Source: Cutaneotrichosporon cavernicola
Lineage: Eukaryota; Basidiomycota; Tremellomycetes; Trichosporonales; Trichosporonaceae
Reading direction: 5' to 3'
DNA: 64,000 bases
Assembly: GCF_030864355.1 (NCBI RefSeq)
Contig: NC_083394.1
Location: forward strand, 62,001-126,000
This document shows, in pieces, positions 1 to 8,818 of the stretch. Within the stretch, counting starts at the first letter, position 1, and each line of letters begins with the position of its first letter. The position numbers were made by a program, and so were the translations under genes. The notes beneath the pieces are model-generated. The model was given only the letters and a program-made list of their open reading frames with translations. It had not been told where the DNA came from and ran no database searches.

Positions 1-1
1 A

Positions 2-904
2 TACCACGGCTGGACAGCGGCGTCCGACGCTGTGAGCACAAGCGCATTTGACAATCCGACTGCGCTTGGAAACCGCCCAGCACACGTACACGTTGCCGAG
101 GCCGTCAACTTATACCGCAACCCCAAGTCGGCTGAGGAGTATGCAGCTGGCGTCAAGGAACTGCTTACCACCCTCGACTCGGCCGGTACCCCCGCCGGCG
201 CGTTCATCTCCGAGCCCGTGTTCGGTAACGGCGGTGGAGTGGTGTACCCCGCCGGCTATCTCAAACAGGTGTACGCAGCCGTGCGCGCAAGTGGAGGCCT
301 TTGCATTGCCGACGAGGTGCAGGTCGGTCTCGGTCGGCTGGGACACCACGCGTGGGGCGTGCATGAGCAAGGCGTTGTCCCCGACATTGTCGCCGTCGCC
401 AAGGCCCTCGGCAACGCTTACCCTCTGGGAGCGGTGTACACGACGCCGGCGATTGCGGCGAGTCTCGCACGTGAAGGCATGTTCTTCTCCTCTGCTGGCG
501 GAGCGACGGCCAGCGGTGTCGCGGGATTGGCAGTGCTGGACATTATGCGCGACGAGGGGTTACAGGCCAACGCTGCGGCGGTTGGTGACTTTTTGGCGGA
601 GCGGTTTGAGGAGCTTATGCGACGCCACCCTGTGATTGGGTGTGTGCATGGCATGGGATTATACCAGGGGGTCGAGCTCGTGCGAGACCGCGAGAGCAAG
701 GAGCCCGCGGCGAGTGAGACGGCATGGGTGTGCGAGCGCATGCTCGACTACGGCGTCATCATCCAGCCGACGAGTGAGCGGCAGAACGTCCTCAAGATCA
801 AGCCGCCGCTCACGTTGACACGGGAGCACGCAGACGTGTTCGTGTCTGCACTCGATGCAGTGCTGGGCGAGCTAGAGCAGCGGATGCGAGGAAGAGAAGA
901 GTAG
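2..904 (+). CDS. Class-III PLP-dependent aminotransferase, 3' part (5' end outside the window)
   Basis: The open frame enters from the left edge and runs 300 codons to TAG at 902-904, so only the C-terminal part of the enzyme is visible. The first residues, YHGWT, match the motif that follows the cofactor phosphate site in class-III (omega/AGXT2-like) aminotransferases. The segment IADEVQVGLGRLG carries the Asp that pairs with the PLP pyridine nitrogen, and VAKALGNAYPLGAV holds the Lys expected to form the Schiff base. The C-terminal half ends in the usual small domain (GVIIQPTSERQNVLKIKPPL). The family moves amino groups, or eliminates phosphate from phospho-amines in the ETNPPL branch; the exact substrate cannot be read from this part. 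In some fungi the domain is fused downstream of an aminoglycoside-phosphotransferase-like kinase, which would lie outside the window. No intron is needed in the visible part. Confidence 0.85.
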   Translation, partial: YHGWTAASDAVSTSAFDNPTALGNRPAHVHVAEAVNLYRNPKSAEEYAAGVKELLTTLDSAGTPAGAFISEPVFGNGGGVVYPAGYLKQVYAAVRASGGLCIADEVQVGLGRLGHHAWGVHEQGVVPDIVAVAKALGNAYPLGAVYTTPAIAASLAREGMFFSSAGGATASGVAGLAVLDIMRDEGLQANAAAVGDFLAERFEELMRRHPVIGCVHGMGLYQGVELVRDRESKEPAASETAWVCERMLDYGVIIQPTSERQNVLKIKPPLTLTREHADVFVSALDAVLGELEQRMRGREE

Positions 905-1015
905 AAAATAGATCAAAGAATGCACAGTGATACCTGACATGAGCATGAGCCATGTCGTGACGTGCAATTTTCAACCTGTGCTTCTACTTTCTCCATTGCA
1001 CAGTGCTACAACACA

Positions 1016-1085
1016 GCCTCAGTCTCCGCTGGAGGACCAACGTCTGGACGGCCTCAGCCTCCGCTGGAGGACCAACGTCTGGACA
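1016..1085. repeat. 35-bp tandem direct repeat, two copies
   Basis: Copies at 1016-1050 and 1051-1085 differ at only two positions. They lie in the short gap between the aminotransferase stop and the stop of the convergent coiled-coil gene, so both genes probably share this 3' region. Confidence 0.85.
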
Positions 1086-1095
1086 GCCCCACCCC

Positions 1096-1660
1096 CTATC
1101 TGCCCCGCCCACGTTCATCCTCCACAGCCAGCTCGTGGATGCATCGTTCGAGCTCGGTGACTTGATGCGCCATTTCTTCCAGGACGCGCCGTGTGCGTGG
1201 ACGCTCAGGCGAGCATTGGCTTCCGCGACGTGGCTGGTGTCAGCAACCAGACGCCTAAACCAACCAGACTTACTCGCCGGCTGTCCGTCTTCTCCGTCTC
1301 ACCTCCGGACGTCGGCTCTCGCTCTCCCTCCGTCTCCGAACCCCCTCCTTCCTTGCGTGGGTTCCTCGAGCTGGGCCGCACAGAGATTACCGACACGACA
1401 CTGGTCACGCTCGAGATTGACGCGATGCTGTCAGCCCCACGCCGGCGGTGCTTCTTTCCACGTCTCTCCGCCTCTAGAGCCGCCTTGAACTGGAGCAGCT
1501 GGTGTCAGTTTGGGCATGGAATCCTGAACAAACTCACATCTGCTTCGGCCTGGGTGTTGCGCAGTTGGCCGACGGCGCTAACGACGTTGCTGGTGCTGAG
1601 GCGCTTCTGTGTTGTTGGCGAGGCTTGGCTCAAAGTCGAGGAGTCTGAGGGTGCTGACAT
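1096..1660 (-). CDS. Small hypothetical protein with coiled-coil ends, three exons
   Basis: I assembled exons 1660-1538, 1498-1274 and 1233-1096 (minus strand), giving 161 aa. Introns of 39 nt (1499-1537) and 40 nt (1234-1273) have GTGAGT and GTAAGT donors and both end in TGACACCAG, with the branch-like CTGAC just before the acceptor. The N-terminus is Ser/Thr rich. The middle has a heptad-like stretch followed by the basic patch RRGKKHRRR, and the C-terminus (LEEMAHQVTELERCIHELAV) looks like a short coiled coil. I chose ATG 1660 because the upstream sequence is pyrimidine-rich like a 5' UTR; an in-frame ATG at 1771 is possible. I recognise no family. The basic patch next to a coiled coil could suit DNA or protein binding, but no bZIP signature (N-x7-R) is seen. 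Confidence 0.6.
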
Positions 1661-1771
1661 GGATGGGCTCCGTGGGGCTTGCTCGGTAGTGAGTGGTGAG
1701 CAGTTAGGGTGAGAGAGGAGAGCAAGTAGATGACAGTGAGGAGGCCCACGGGCGAAGCCATCCGGGGTCAA

Positions 1772-2860
1772 GCCTCAATAGGGCCCTACTCTGCTGTATT
1801 CAGTCTGTCCGTGCTTGGCGGCCTGTGCTCTGTTGTATTAAAAGCCGGGTACAGAGGCGCCAGCGGTAGATCGAAAAGGTCAAAGTCTAGGTGAGTGAGT
1901 TCTCGCGCTCATGCCAGGTAAGTTGATGACTTGTGAATGGGATGAGATGAAGAGTAAATCTACCGCGAGTCAAGTGGAGGGGTCGAGTTTTGTTGGCAAA
2001 AACATGATGGATTTCAACATTCCACATTGCCCACTTGTTCATCATTGAGGATGACAATGGCACACTCTTGTGGCAACACGTTGTCATCGAGTATCGTTTG
2101 CTTAGCTCCCGAGTCTCCCGAGTAGATCGGTCCCCGTGCCAGTCAATGTCCCAAGCTCAGATCCCACTCACTCCCTCCGTGCCACTCGACCACTTGCAAG
2201 AGACTGTCCCCAACCAACCCAGTTCTCGGGCCATGCACTCTGTCAAGACTATCGAGCGGAATGCTCGTGACCGCGTCTGCACACCCTGAAGAGGCGTTTT
2301 TCCGATCCACGCGCCTCTGCGGCATGGAAGCAAGTTTTGACGTCATCAAGCGGGCATTGGACAGCGACAAGCATCCTAGAGGTTGAGTCGAGGCTTGCTA
2401 GGGACGTGAAGAGTCGAGAGATAGTGTGACACGCTAGGTGCAACTGAAGAATGGCTCAACTCTGGAGTTGTAAGGCCCTAGTAGTCGAAACGTGCCACGT
2501 TTGAGATAATGTGAGCTTGGACATGCTCGAGCCTCCATATGATCGTCGGAGTTCCATGGCGATGGACGGTGGAGAGTTGAGGACCGTGTAGAGAGTGTGT
2601 ACCCGGTCAAGGAGAGGGAACAAGGGGGAGGTAGGACAGTGCGTTGTGGCTGTGCAAAAAAAGGACTGATGATGAAGACGGAAGACGGGGAAAGAGGGAG
2701 CGAGCTATCAAGTGAAGAGGAACAGCAAGAGGGAAGGGGGTCACACGCCTCTGCACTGGCCTCTTCTTCTTCTTTGTGGCATGTTCGCATCGGACGGACA
2801 ACTTTGTATTACAACTCGTCTGTTGCTTTTTTGTCAACCTTCTCCTTTCTCCACCTCTGT
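1772..2860. other. Intergenic region, no supported gene
   Basis: About 1.1 kb between the divergent gene starting at 1660 (-) and the 5' UTR region of the gene at 3028 (+). I see only short frames without coding character. It must hold both promoters, but I see no clear TATA box. Confidence 0.5.
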
Positions 2861-2968
2861 CATCTGCAACTGCAACTGCAACAGCAACTGAAACACAACT
2901 ACAAACAGACCACTACTCTTATCTCACGCCGTCGGCCTCCTTACGACTGGCCAAAAGCATCTCTGACA

Positions 2969-2990
2969 ACGTCACAACGTCACAACGTCA
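2969..2990 (+). promoter_or_regulatory. Three ACGTCA sites at 8-bp spacing
   Basis: ACGTCA (the CRE/bZIP half site TGACGT on the other strand) occurs at 2969, 2977 and 2985, exactly one per 8 bp, 38-59 nt upstream of the ATG at 3028. It could bind a bZIP factor or lie in the 5' UTR; only the sequence pattern is certain. Confidence 0.4.
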
Positions 2991-3027
2991 ACAACTTTAC
3001 AGTGGCGGCAACACACCCCAACTCGTC

Positions 3028-4707
3028 ATGACCTCGACCCCGCAGCAAGCCCTCGAGGGCGAGCGCTTTCGACGCAAGCACCTCTCGCTAATGCTGGGCG
3101 GCCTCGACGCAATGACGGCCTTCAAGGCGGCGGTGGGCAGTACCCCAGGGCGCGTGCATCCCAACGTTGTCCGGGCCACCCCATTCTTTGCCAACCGTGG
3201 CCCAAGCCGACGCATCGGCACCGTCGTCAACACGTACGCGCTAACCCTACGTTCCGTCAGCGACGACGAGAACCGCAATCTTGTGAGCAACGCCACCAAC
3301 CACCAACCACCAACCACCAACCACCAAAGCACGAGCCTCACTGATGCATAGGAGAAGCTCTTCTTTGACGAGAATGCTATCCTGCTTCCGTCACGCCTTG
3401 CATGCAGCGGATGCGCAGATGGACGAGTAAAGTGCTTTGCCCGCCGCGAGGGTACTGGATACGTGTGCGCCGCCACCAGCGAGCCATTTGGAGAGGACAA
3501 GGCCGTTCTGCAGTGGGTCACACATTGGCGTGAAAGCGCACCCTACGACTACTGCGGCAGCGAAGCAGAGTGGCTGTCAGACTTGGACGAGGTCATTGTT
3601 GGTCTGCGTCAGCACGTACCCAAGCAAGGAGAGCGGCGCTGGCCCGCCAACACCAACGCCGACCAGCTCGTTCGCGCTGGCGTCGTTGGTGAAAAGGACC
3701 TCAACCAGTGAGCATGGGAGAGCAAGTAGGTAACTGACCGCAGCGATGCAGTGACACCAAAGCAGGAGGGTGATGACAGGTGGGTATGGGTCCCAGTCAC
3801 GTTGTGGGTGGGGCCAACTTGTTTTTCTAACACCAGTGAGCCACCTCGCAAGCGTCGGTACCGGTCCCCAGACTCGCGCGACCTGCTCGAGGTTCGACCA
3901 GTGCCAAGGTGGTCCAACGAGGCGCCCCAGATGTGGAATTTGACTGGCGTATCCCATCACCGCTGCTTGTCCAAAACCAACCGAGAGCACGATAGCCTCC
4001 CCAGCCCGACTACCACATCTCGCTCCGCCCACTCGCCACTAGACGCTGAGCATCGTCCCGCACACCTCGCCACAACCGATGCTTATCCCTTGCAACATCC
4101 CTCCAGACCCAACGGCCCAAGAGCAAGATCATCGTCTTACTCGCTACCACCACCCCACCAATATCAGCAACATCCGCCCCAACTACACGTCAACACGCAA
4201 CCGTACCATGCTCAACATCACCCACAGCCTCATCCGTATCAGCCCTCGCACTCGCGCCACGCCTCCTCATCGAGTTCGCGCTCTCGCGGCAACTCGCACC
4301 AGCCCCCATCCCTACCTGCTCTCCACCCACCTCCCACCCACCGTACCGTACAACGTGGACCACGATCCGCATCCTACAGCCAACCCACCACCCCAACTGT
4401 TCCATCCCAGCCACAGGACGCGTCGCTCCCTCGCACCCAAGAATACTATCTCACACTACAGGGCCATCTCGTTCAGGCTATCGCGCTGATGCAGGCAGAC
4501 GAGGCGTCGCTAGGTGCCATCGCTGTCGGGATCGAGCAGCTAGACTTCCGCAAAGCCGAACTACAGGATAAGCAGAAGCGGCTCAAGGTAGATCTCCGCG
4601 ACCGCACCAACGAAGTGCGCCGTATGCGCGAAGAGATGTTGGCGCTGGGCGACAGTAAGCTCCTATGGAACAGCGACGAGGGCAAAGGACGGGGCAATGG
4701 GCCATGA
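3028..4707 (+). CDS. Hypothetical 505-aa protein with Cys-rich segment and C-terminal coiled coil
   Basis: Exons 3028-3282, 3352-3707, 3744-3779 and 3837-4707 join in frame (505 aa). Introns are 69, 36 and 57 nt; the first contains an ACCAACC microsatellite. The N-terminal ~220 residues are ordered in composition and include ACSGCADGRVKCFARREG around residue 100, a C-x2-C-x6-C pattern reminiscent of the first half of a Zn2Cys6 cluster, but only one further Cys (GYVC) follows closely, so a full binuclear cluster is not evident. The middle (about residues 240-420) is rich in His, Pro, Gln and Ser and probably disordered. The last ~90 residues (LDFRKAELQDKQKRLKVDL and onward) form a clear coiled coil. 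This would suit a nuclear regulator, but no family is recognised. The ATG at 3028 follows an A/C-rich leader; the 36-nt exon 3 is the least certain element. Confidence 0.6.
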
Positions 4708-5285
4708 GGGCATTGAGGGTCTGCAACAAGGGCTTGCCAGGGATGGTGAGGATGAGGACGGGTGAGATGAGGCGGATGACATGAGCGTGACAGGGGCGGC
4801 CATGGCGCTCGATGATACAGAGTTGTGCTCAGCCCAGACTCTAACGTAGATGCGAGTAGAACACGGTTCATGCTCCCGGCAGCATTGGGCACGTCTGGCC
4901 GAGCGAATACACGAGACACGAGAGCAGGCCAGAGCGAGACCAGGAGTAGTTTGAGGGAAATGTACATGCAGATGCGAGCGATGGGGGGTACGTGCAGGGA
5001 GCAAACAGAGCGATTGGACGGAGATAAGGTCATCGGAGACCGATCGCGAGGACACCCGAGACGGATGCCCGAAACTGCGTCCAGCAGCACAGACCAGCCG
5101 CCGTACAGACTACAGACTGCACGTCTGCAAGCAGGAATTGGGGAATGGAATGCATCAAGGTCCGTGACTGTGGCTGGGTATGACTGTGGTGTCCCAAGCT
5201 GGTGCATGGAAAATCGGTTTTTTATTTTTGACTGTCTGGTCCTCTTAAGTAGGTGTAAAAACTAACAATGCCAGAAACCTACAAC
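4708..5285. other. Intergenic region, nothing supported
   Basis: Between the end of the 505-aa gene and tRNA-His. It probably holds the 3' UTR of the former and the upstream region of the latter. Open frames here have no coding character. Confidence 0.5.
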
Positions 5286-5372
5286 GCCCGTATAGTGTAG
5301 GTGGTTATCACAGTTCGTTGTGGATAGATTTTCTCATCTGAGCTAACCGCTGTTCGACTCAGCGTGCGGGCA
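5286..5372 (+). tRNA. tRNA-His (GTG) with a 14-nt intron
   Basis: Acceptor GCCCGTA (5286-5292) pairs with TGCGGGC (5365-5371), followed by discriminator A. The T arm CGCTG-TTCGACT-CAGCG is perfect. The anticodon stem GTTCG/TGAGC encloses TTGTGG, placing GTG at positions 34-36, the His anticodon. After position 37 a 14-nt intron (ATAGATTTTCTCAT) precedes C38, the canonical eukaryotic intron site. A T-rich run right after the gene (TTGATTTTTG) can end Pol III transcription. The extra G at -1 of His tRNAs is added after transcription in eukaryotes and is not expected in the DNA. Confidence 0.88.
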
Positions 5373-6220
5373 TTGATTTTTGTCTTTTTCTACTCGCTAC
5401 CCTTTTTCACTTGTTCTCCTGTTCCAGATCGTAATGACTCCCGTCAAAGCAGATTCCTTCCCCCCTCTATCCCGAATGCATCTGTGGGGCTGGGCAATTT
5501 TTTTGGGGTACTCGAGCGGCATCTAGCGCGGCGAACAGACTGAAACGACCAACAACGGGTTCGGCGAACAAACCAACCAAGTTCGTAATCGTAATCACAT
5601 GCATGTACTGTACATGTGATCATGTTCCTGGGAGACTTACGCATGCTCCTCTTTCCAGGATCTCGGCGAGTCGGCAAGGGCGATCACACAAGCGAAGAGG
5701 CGGCCTGATTCCGAGACCAAGCATTTTTGGCCCAGCAACGAAGTCGGATATCTGCTTATCCAGTAAACCCTTGCTGGGTAATTTAAAAGCTGAGTCTCGA
5801 GCTTGATCGCTGGAATCATGACGTTGGGAAGCCATTAGAGTTCGTCGTTTGAGCGGAGTACCTCTAAAGTATCCAAAGTTGGATGCTGACGACTCGTTGA
5901 GTTAAGCTCAGATTCGAGTCAGGCTTGATTGAGCTTGTGGACCCAACGCAACAAGGTTTAGAGAACGCATGTAGATCGCAATAACTGAGCTCGGAAAAAA
6001 GACGTCTGTGGCTTCTGAGTATCTATCTCCGTAACGGTGTTTTTGAAGTGTACAACCCCCGAGCTTAGGTTTGCTGGCTGGATGAGCACATGCGCAGCTG
6101 TCAGAGACATGTGATCGCTCAAAGAGCGGAATCCCTACTTCCTAGCCGCTGCTCGACTTTGCGTCACTGAGGCAGCGCAACTTTTGACACCTGCACCTGC
6201 GGAATCGTCATGATGTCAAG
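5373..6220. other. Upstream region of the ferric reductase gene
   Basis: No coding sequence is supported. It holds the palindrome at 5602-5616 and a TATAAG box at 6222-6227. Scattered GATA-type cores, such as GGATAAGC on the minus strand near 5758, could be read as iron-regulatory GATA sites, but this is weak. Confidence 0.45.
5594..5620. promoter_or_regulatory. Nested palindrome, possible operator
   Basis: CATGTAC-T-GTACATG (5602-5616) is a perfect odd palindrome, nested in an outer inverted repeat ATCACATG (5594-5601) / CATGTGAT (5613-5620). It sits about 0.7 kb upstream of the ferric reductase ATG. A dimeric factor could bind; none is identified. Confidence 0.35.
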
Positions 6221-6221
6221 G

Positions 6222-6227
6222 TATAAG
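6222..6227 (+). promoter_or_regulatory. TATA box of the ferric reductase gene
   Basis: TATAAG lies 87 nt upstream of the ATG at 6309, a position like that of the other TATA boxes in this window. Confidence 0.6.
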
Positions 6228-6308
6228 AGCGATCGGGAGCAGAGGTCAACCAGAGCCCATCAGTTCAAAGAGTGAGTAACTCTGCCGACCAGCCTCAGCT
6301 GATGATAG

Positions 6309-8288
6309 ATGTCCCTCCATAGCCTGACGCAATCCTCACTGGCGGTCAAGGAAGCGCGACGCGTCCGCAACGCAAAGCAGTACCAAGGCCAGCACATGAT
6401 CTGGTTGATCATTGCTGGAATCATCGTCCTTCTGGCTTTACACCACCTGGTCACTCTCCTCCACACACACCTGATTCGGAAGAGGGAGGGCAAGCGCCGC
6501 GCTCGCGAGAACTGGCGCATCTCATTCACCAACTCGGTCCCGGCCCATCACACGTATGCTGGCGTGGCTAGCCGCACAGTCCGGGCACTTTACTCCAACA
6601 TCATGAACGTTCGCCGCTACCCCCTCCTTCTGTGGTCCCCAACCGGTACCGAGATCATCGCCAGCGTCGGCTACACTGGTCTCGTCGTCGGTCTCACCAT
6701 GTGGTCCTCCTCTGTCGACGGGAACATGAGATACCTTCAGCCGATGGGCCACGCGGCTTTCGCCCAACTACCCCTCGTCATTGGTCTTGCTGCACGTAAC
6801 TCGGTCCTCAGCGCAGTGACTGGAGTAAGCATCCACGCACTCAAGGGGCTGCATCGCACCGCTGGCCGTGTGTGCGTCATCACTGCCACTGTCCACTCGG
6901 TTGGATGGCTCATTAAAGGCTTCAAGCCGACTTGGATGTTCGTCACCGGTCTAGTGGCTTGGATCCCTTTGCTCCTCCTCTTCATCTCATTCGCCCCAAT
7001 CCGACGCGCTGCATACGAGGTCTTCATCGCCTTCCACATTCTCATGATCGTCGCGACGCTTGTGGGTTGCTGGCTCCACGCGCCGTCCATGTACTTTAAG
7101 GCGTGGATCATCGCGGGTCTTGGCCTTTGGGGTCTGGACCGCTTCGTCTCGCTCGCCCGCGTCGCAATCAACACTGTCTCAAACGGTAAACCCGAGGTCG
7201 AGGTCCTGTCTTCTGAAGCCGTCCGCGTCACAGTTCCCAGCCGCCTCAAGTGGAAGGCCGGACAGCATGGTTACCTCCGCACCGCCACACAGACACACCC
7301 TTTCACCTTTGCCAGCCCCACCGAGGCCGTCTTCCTCATTCGTGCCCACGCCGGCTTCACGCGCCGACTCCTCACCAGCACACCAAAGATTGGTCTGGAT
7401 GGTCCCTACGGCACACCGCCCGATCTGAACGCCTACGCCACCACACTACTCATTACCGGCGGCACCGGTGTGAGTTATGGTCTTGCTCAGCTTGCCTCCA
7501 TCATTACCGCTGCACGCAACCACACCTCTTCCGCAGCACAGGTTCGCCTGGTCTGGAACGTCCGCTCTGCATCACAGATTGAATGGATCGCCCCACTCCT
7601 CAACGACGCTCTTGCACGCGGCAGCGCCTACGTCAGTGTCGCAGTTGACGTTTACGTCACCCGCTCCCATCTCTCTGACGAACCTGGAGATAGGACCGAG
7701 ACACCTGGTCCCTCACCTCCCGAGACGCCTGGAAACGTCACTCCCCGCGACGGCGCCTCAACCCCCGTTCCTGGCATCACGCCGCCACCAGCTGCCCTCC
7801 TCAACAAGTCGGCGCTTATCTCCTGCGCCACGTTTGGCTCCGTGTCGATCTACTCACAAGCCTGTTCGACTTCCCTCTCCCTTCCAAAATTCACCGAAGT
7901 GGACCTCGAGAAGGGCGAAATTGAAATTACCAGCGTGGCGTCGAGTTGCTCAGGCAACACCACCCTCGCCGGCGACCTCGACAACCTCGACAAGTGTTCC
8001 GTCAACTTTGACAGGCACCCGCCCTTCGGCTCTCTGGCCGGCCGGGACATCTTCGGCCTCTCTCCTGCCGCCGCACTCGTGACCACCCTCCACCGCGGAC
8101 GGGGCGATGCAGAGACCCTCCTCCGCGCGGATCTTGCTTCCTCGGATGGAGGGGTGGCTGTGGCTGTGTGTGGGCCGATGTCGCTCGACCGCGACGTCCG
8201 TCAGGCCGTACTGGCTGTCAACAGGGTGAGCAATGCTCTGGATGATCAACCACCCGTAAGCTTCTTCAGCGAGACTTTCGGCATGTAG
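6309..8288 (+). CDS. Ferric/cupric reductase transmembrane component (FRE/NOX superfamily), intronless
   Basis: A single uninterrupted frame of 659 aa. The protein is a plasma-membrane flavocytochrome that would pass electrons from NADPH through FAD and two hemes to extracellular Fe(III) or Cu(II). Membrane segments start near residue 30. The two bis-heme pairs are visible as H182/H196 and H243/H257, each pair 13 residues apart, as in FRE and NOX proteins. HPFTFAS at about 330 is the FAD-binding motif, GGTGVSYG at about 384 the nucleotide loop, and CGP near 621 the C-terminal NADPH contact. A Pro/Ser/Thr-rich insertion (about 455-600) separates the nucleotide loop from the CGP motif; such inserts occur in fungal FREs. 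There is no cleavable signal peptide. The neighbours do not include a multicopper oxidase or iron permease, so it is not part of an FTR/FET pair here. It is intron-free among intron-rich neighbours. Confidence 0.92.
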   Translation: MSLHSLTQSSLAVKEARRVRNAKQYQGQHMIWLIIAGIIVLLALHHLVTLLHTHLIRKREGKRRARENWRISFTNSVPAHHTYAGVASRTVRALYSNIMNVRRYPLLLWSPTGTEIIASVGYTGLVVGLTMWSSSVDGNMRYLQPMGHAAFAQLPLVIGLAARNSVLSAVTGVSIHALKGLHRTAGRVCVITATVHSVGWLIKGFKPTWMFVTGLVAWIPLLLLFISFAPIRRAAYEVFIAFHILMIVATLVGCWLHAPSMYFKAWIIAGLGLWGLDRFVSLARVAINTVSNGKPEVEVLSSEAVRVTVPSRLKWKAGQHGYLRTATQTHPFTFASPTEAVFLIRAHAGFTRRLLTSTPKIGLDGPYGTPPDLNAYATTLLITGGTGVSYGLAQLASIITAARNHTSSAAQVRLVWNVRSASQIEWIAPLLNDALARGSAYVSVAVDVYVTRSHLSDEPGDRTETPGPSPPETPGNVTPRDGASTPVPGITPPPAALLNKSALISCATFGSVSIYSQACSTSLSLPKFTEVDLEKGEIEITSVASSCSGNTTLAGDLDNLDKCSVNFDRHPPFGSLAGRDIFGLSPAAALVTTLHRGRGDAETLLRADLASSDGGVAVAVCGPMSLDRDVRQAVLAVNRVSNALDDQPPVSFFSETFGM

Positions 8289-8649
8289 AAAGTGAAGAGT
8301 GCGTGTAGGGAGGAGTACCCGACATGGGTGAGATACGAGGATGTTGTAAAGCAATATGTAACAAAATGCTCCCGCGAGGGATAAGTGGGGGGGAGAGACA
8401 AGCGCGACTGATTTTGGCTGCGGCTTATGATCTCCCCACAACCATGCAACTACACGACAGCGGCCACTAGCACAAGTTTCCTGCAGGTGTACAAGAGCCT
8501 CTTCGGAAGCGATGACTAGTGCCCTGTACTGGACTGACGCAGTCGTGGTCACTTACAGACCCCGAAACTCCGGCAGAGTAAATTTTCTCCTCCAACCCCT
8601 CCACCCCTCTCCTCAACCAAAAGATCAACTCAGGACTTGTCCTCAGCTC
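8289..8649. other. Intergenic, nothing supported
   Basis: Holds the 3' end of the ferric reductase transcript and the run-out of the minus-strand tRNA-Arg. The run AAAA at about 8619-8622 reads as a Pol III T-stretch on the minus strand. Confidence 0.45.
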
Positions 8650-8728
8650 AGGTCACGACGGGGGTCGAACCCGCAATCTCCTGATGTACCAATCGTAGTC
8701 AGACGCGATGCCATTTCGCCACGCGACC
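8650..8728 (-). tRNA. tRNA-Arg (ACG) with a 7-nt intron
   Basis: On the minus strand, acceptor GGTCGCG pairs with CGTGACC (one G-U), with discriminator T at 8650. The T arm GCGGG-TTCGACC-CCCGT and D arm GCGAAATGGCATCGC are intact. The anticodon stem TCTGA/TCAGG encloses CTACGA, so ACG occupies 34-36, as in yeast tRNA-Arg(ACG). Between A37 and A38 lie seven extra bases (TTGGTAC), the canonical intron position. A near-identical gene with a longer intron is at 34640-34726. Confidence 0.85.
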
Positions 8729-8818
8729 TCTGTGGAAGTCTGTTGTTTTCGAGAATATGTGGCGTGAAGGAGGATGGTATAGCGTAACTACAGCACTCGA
8801 TTCTTATGCATGTGAACC

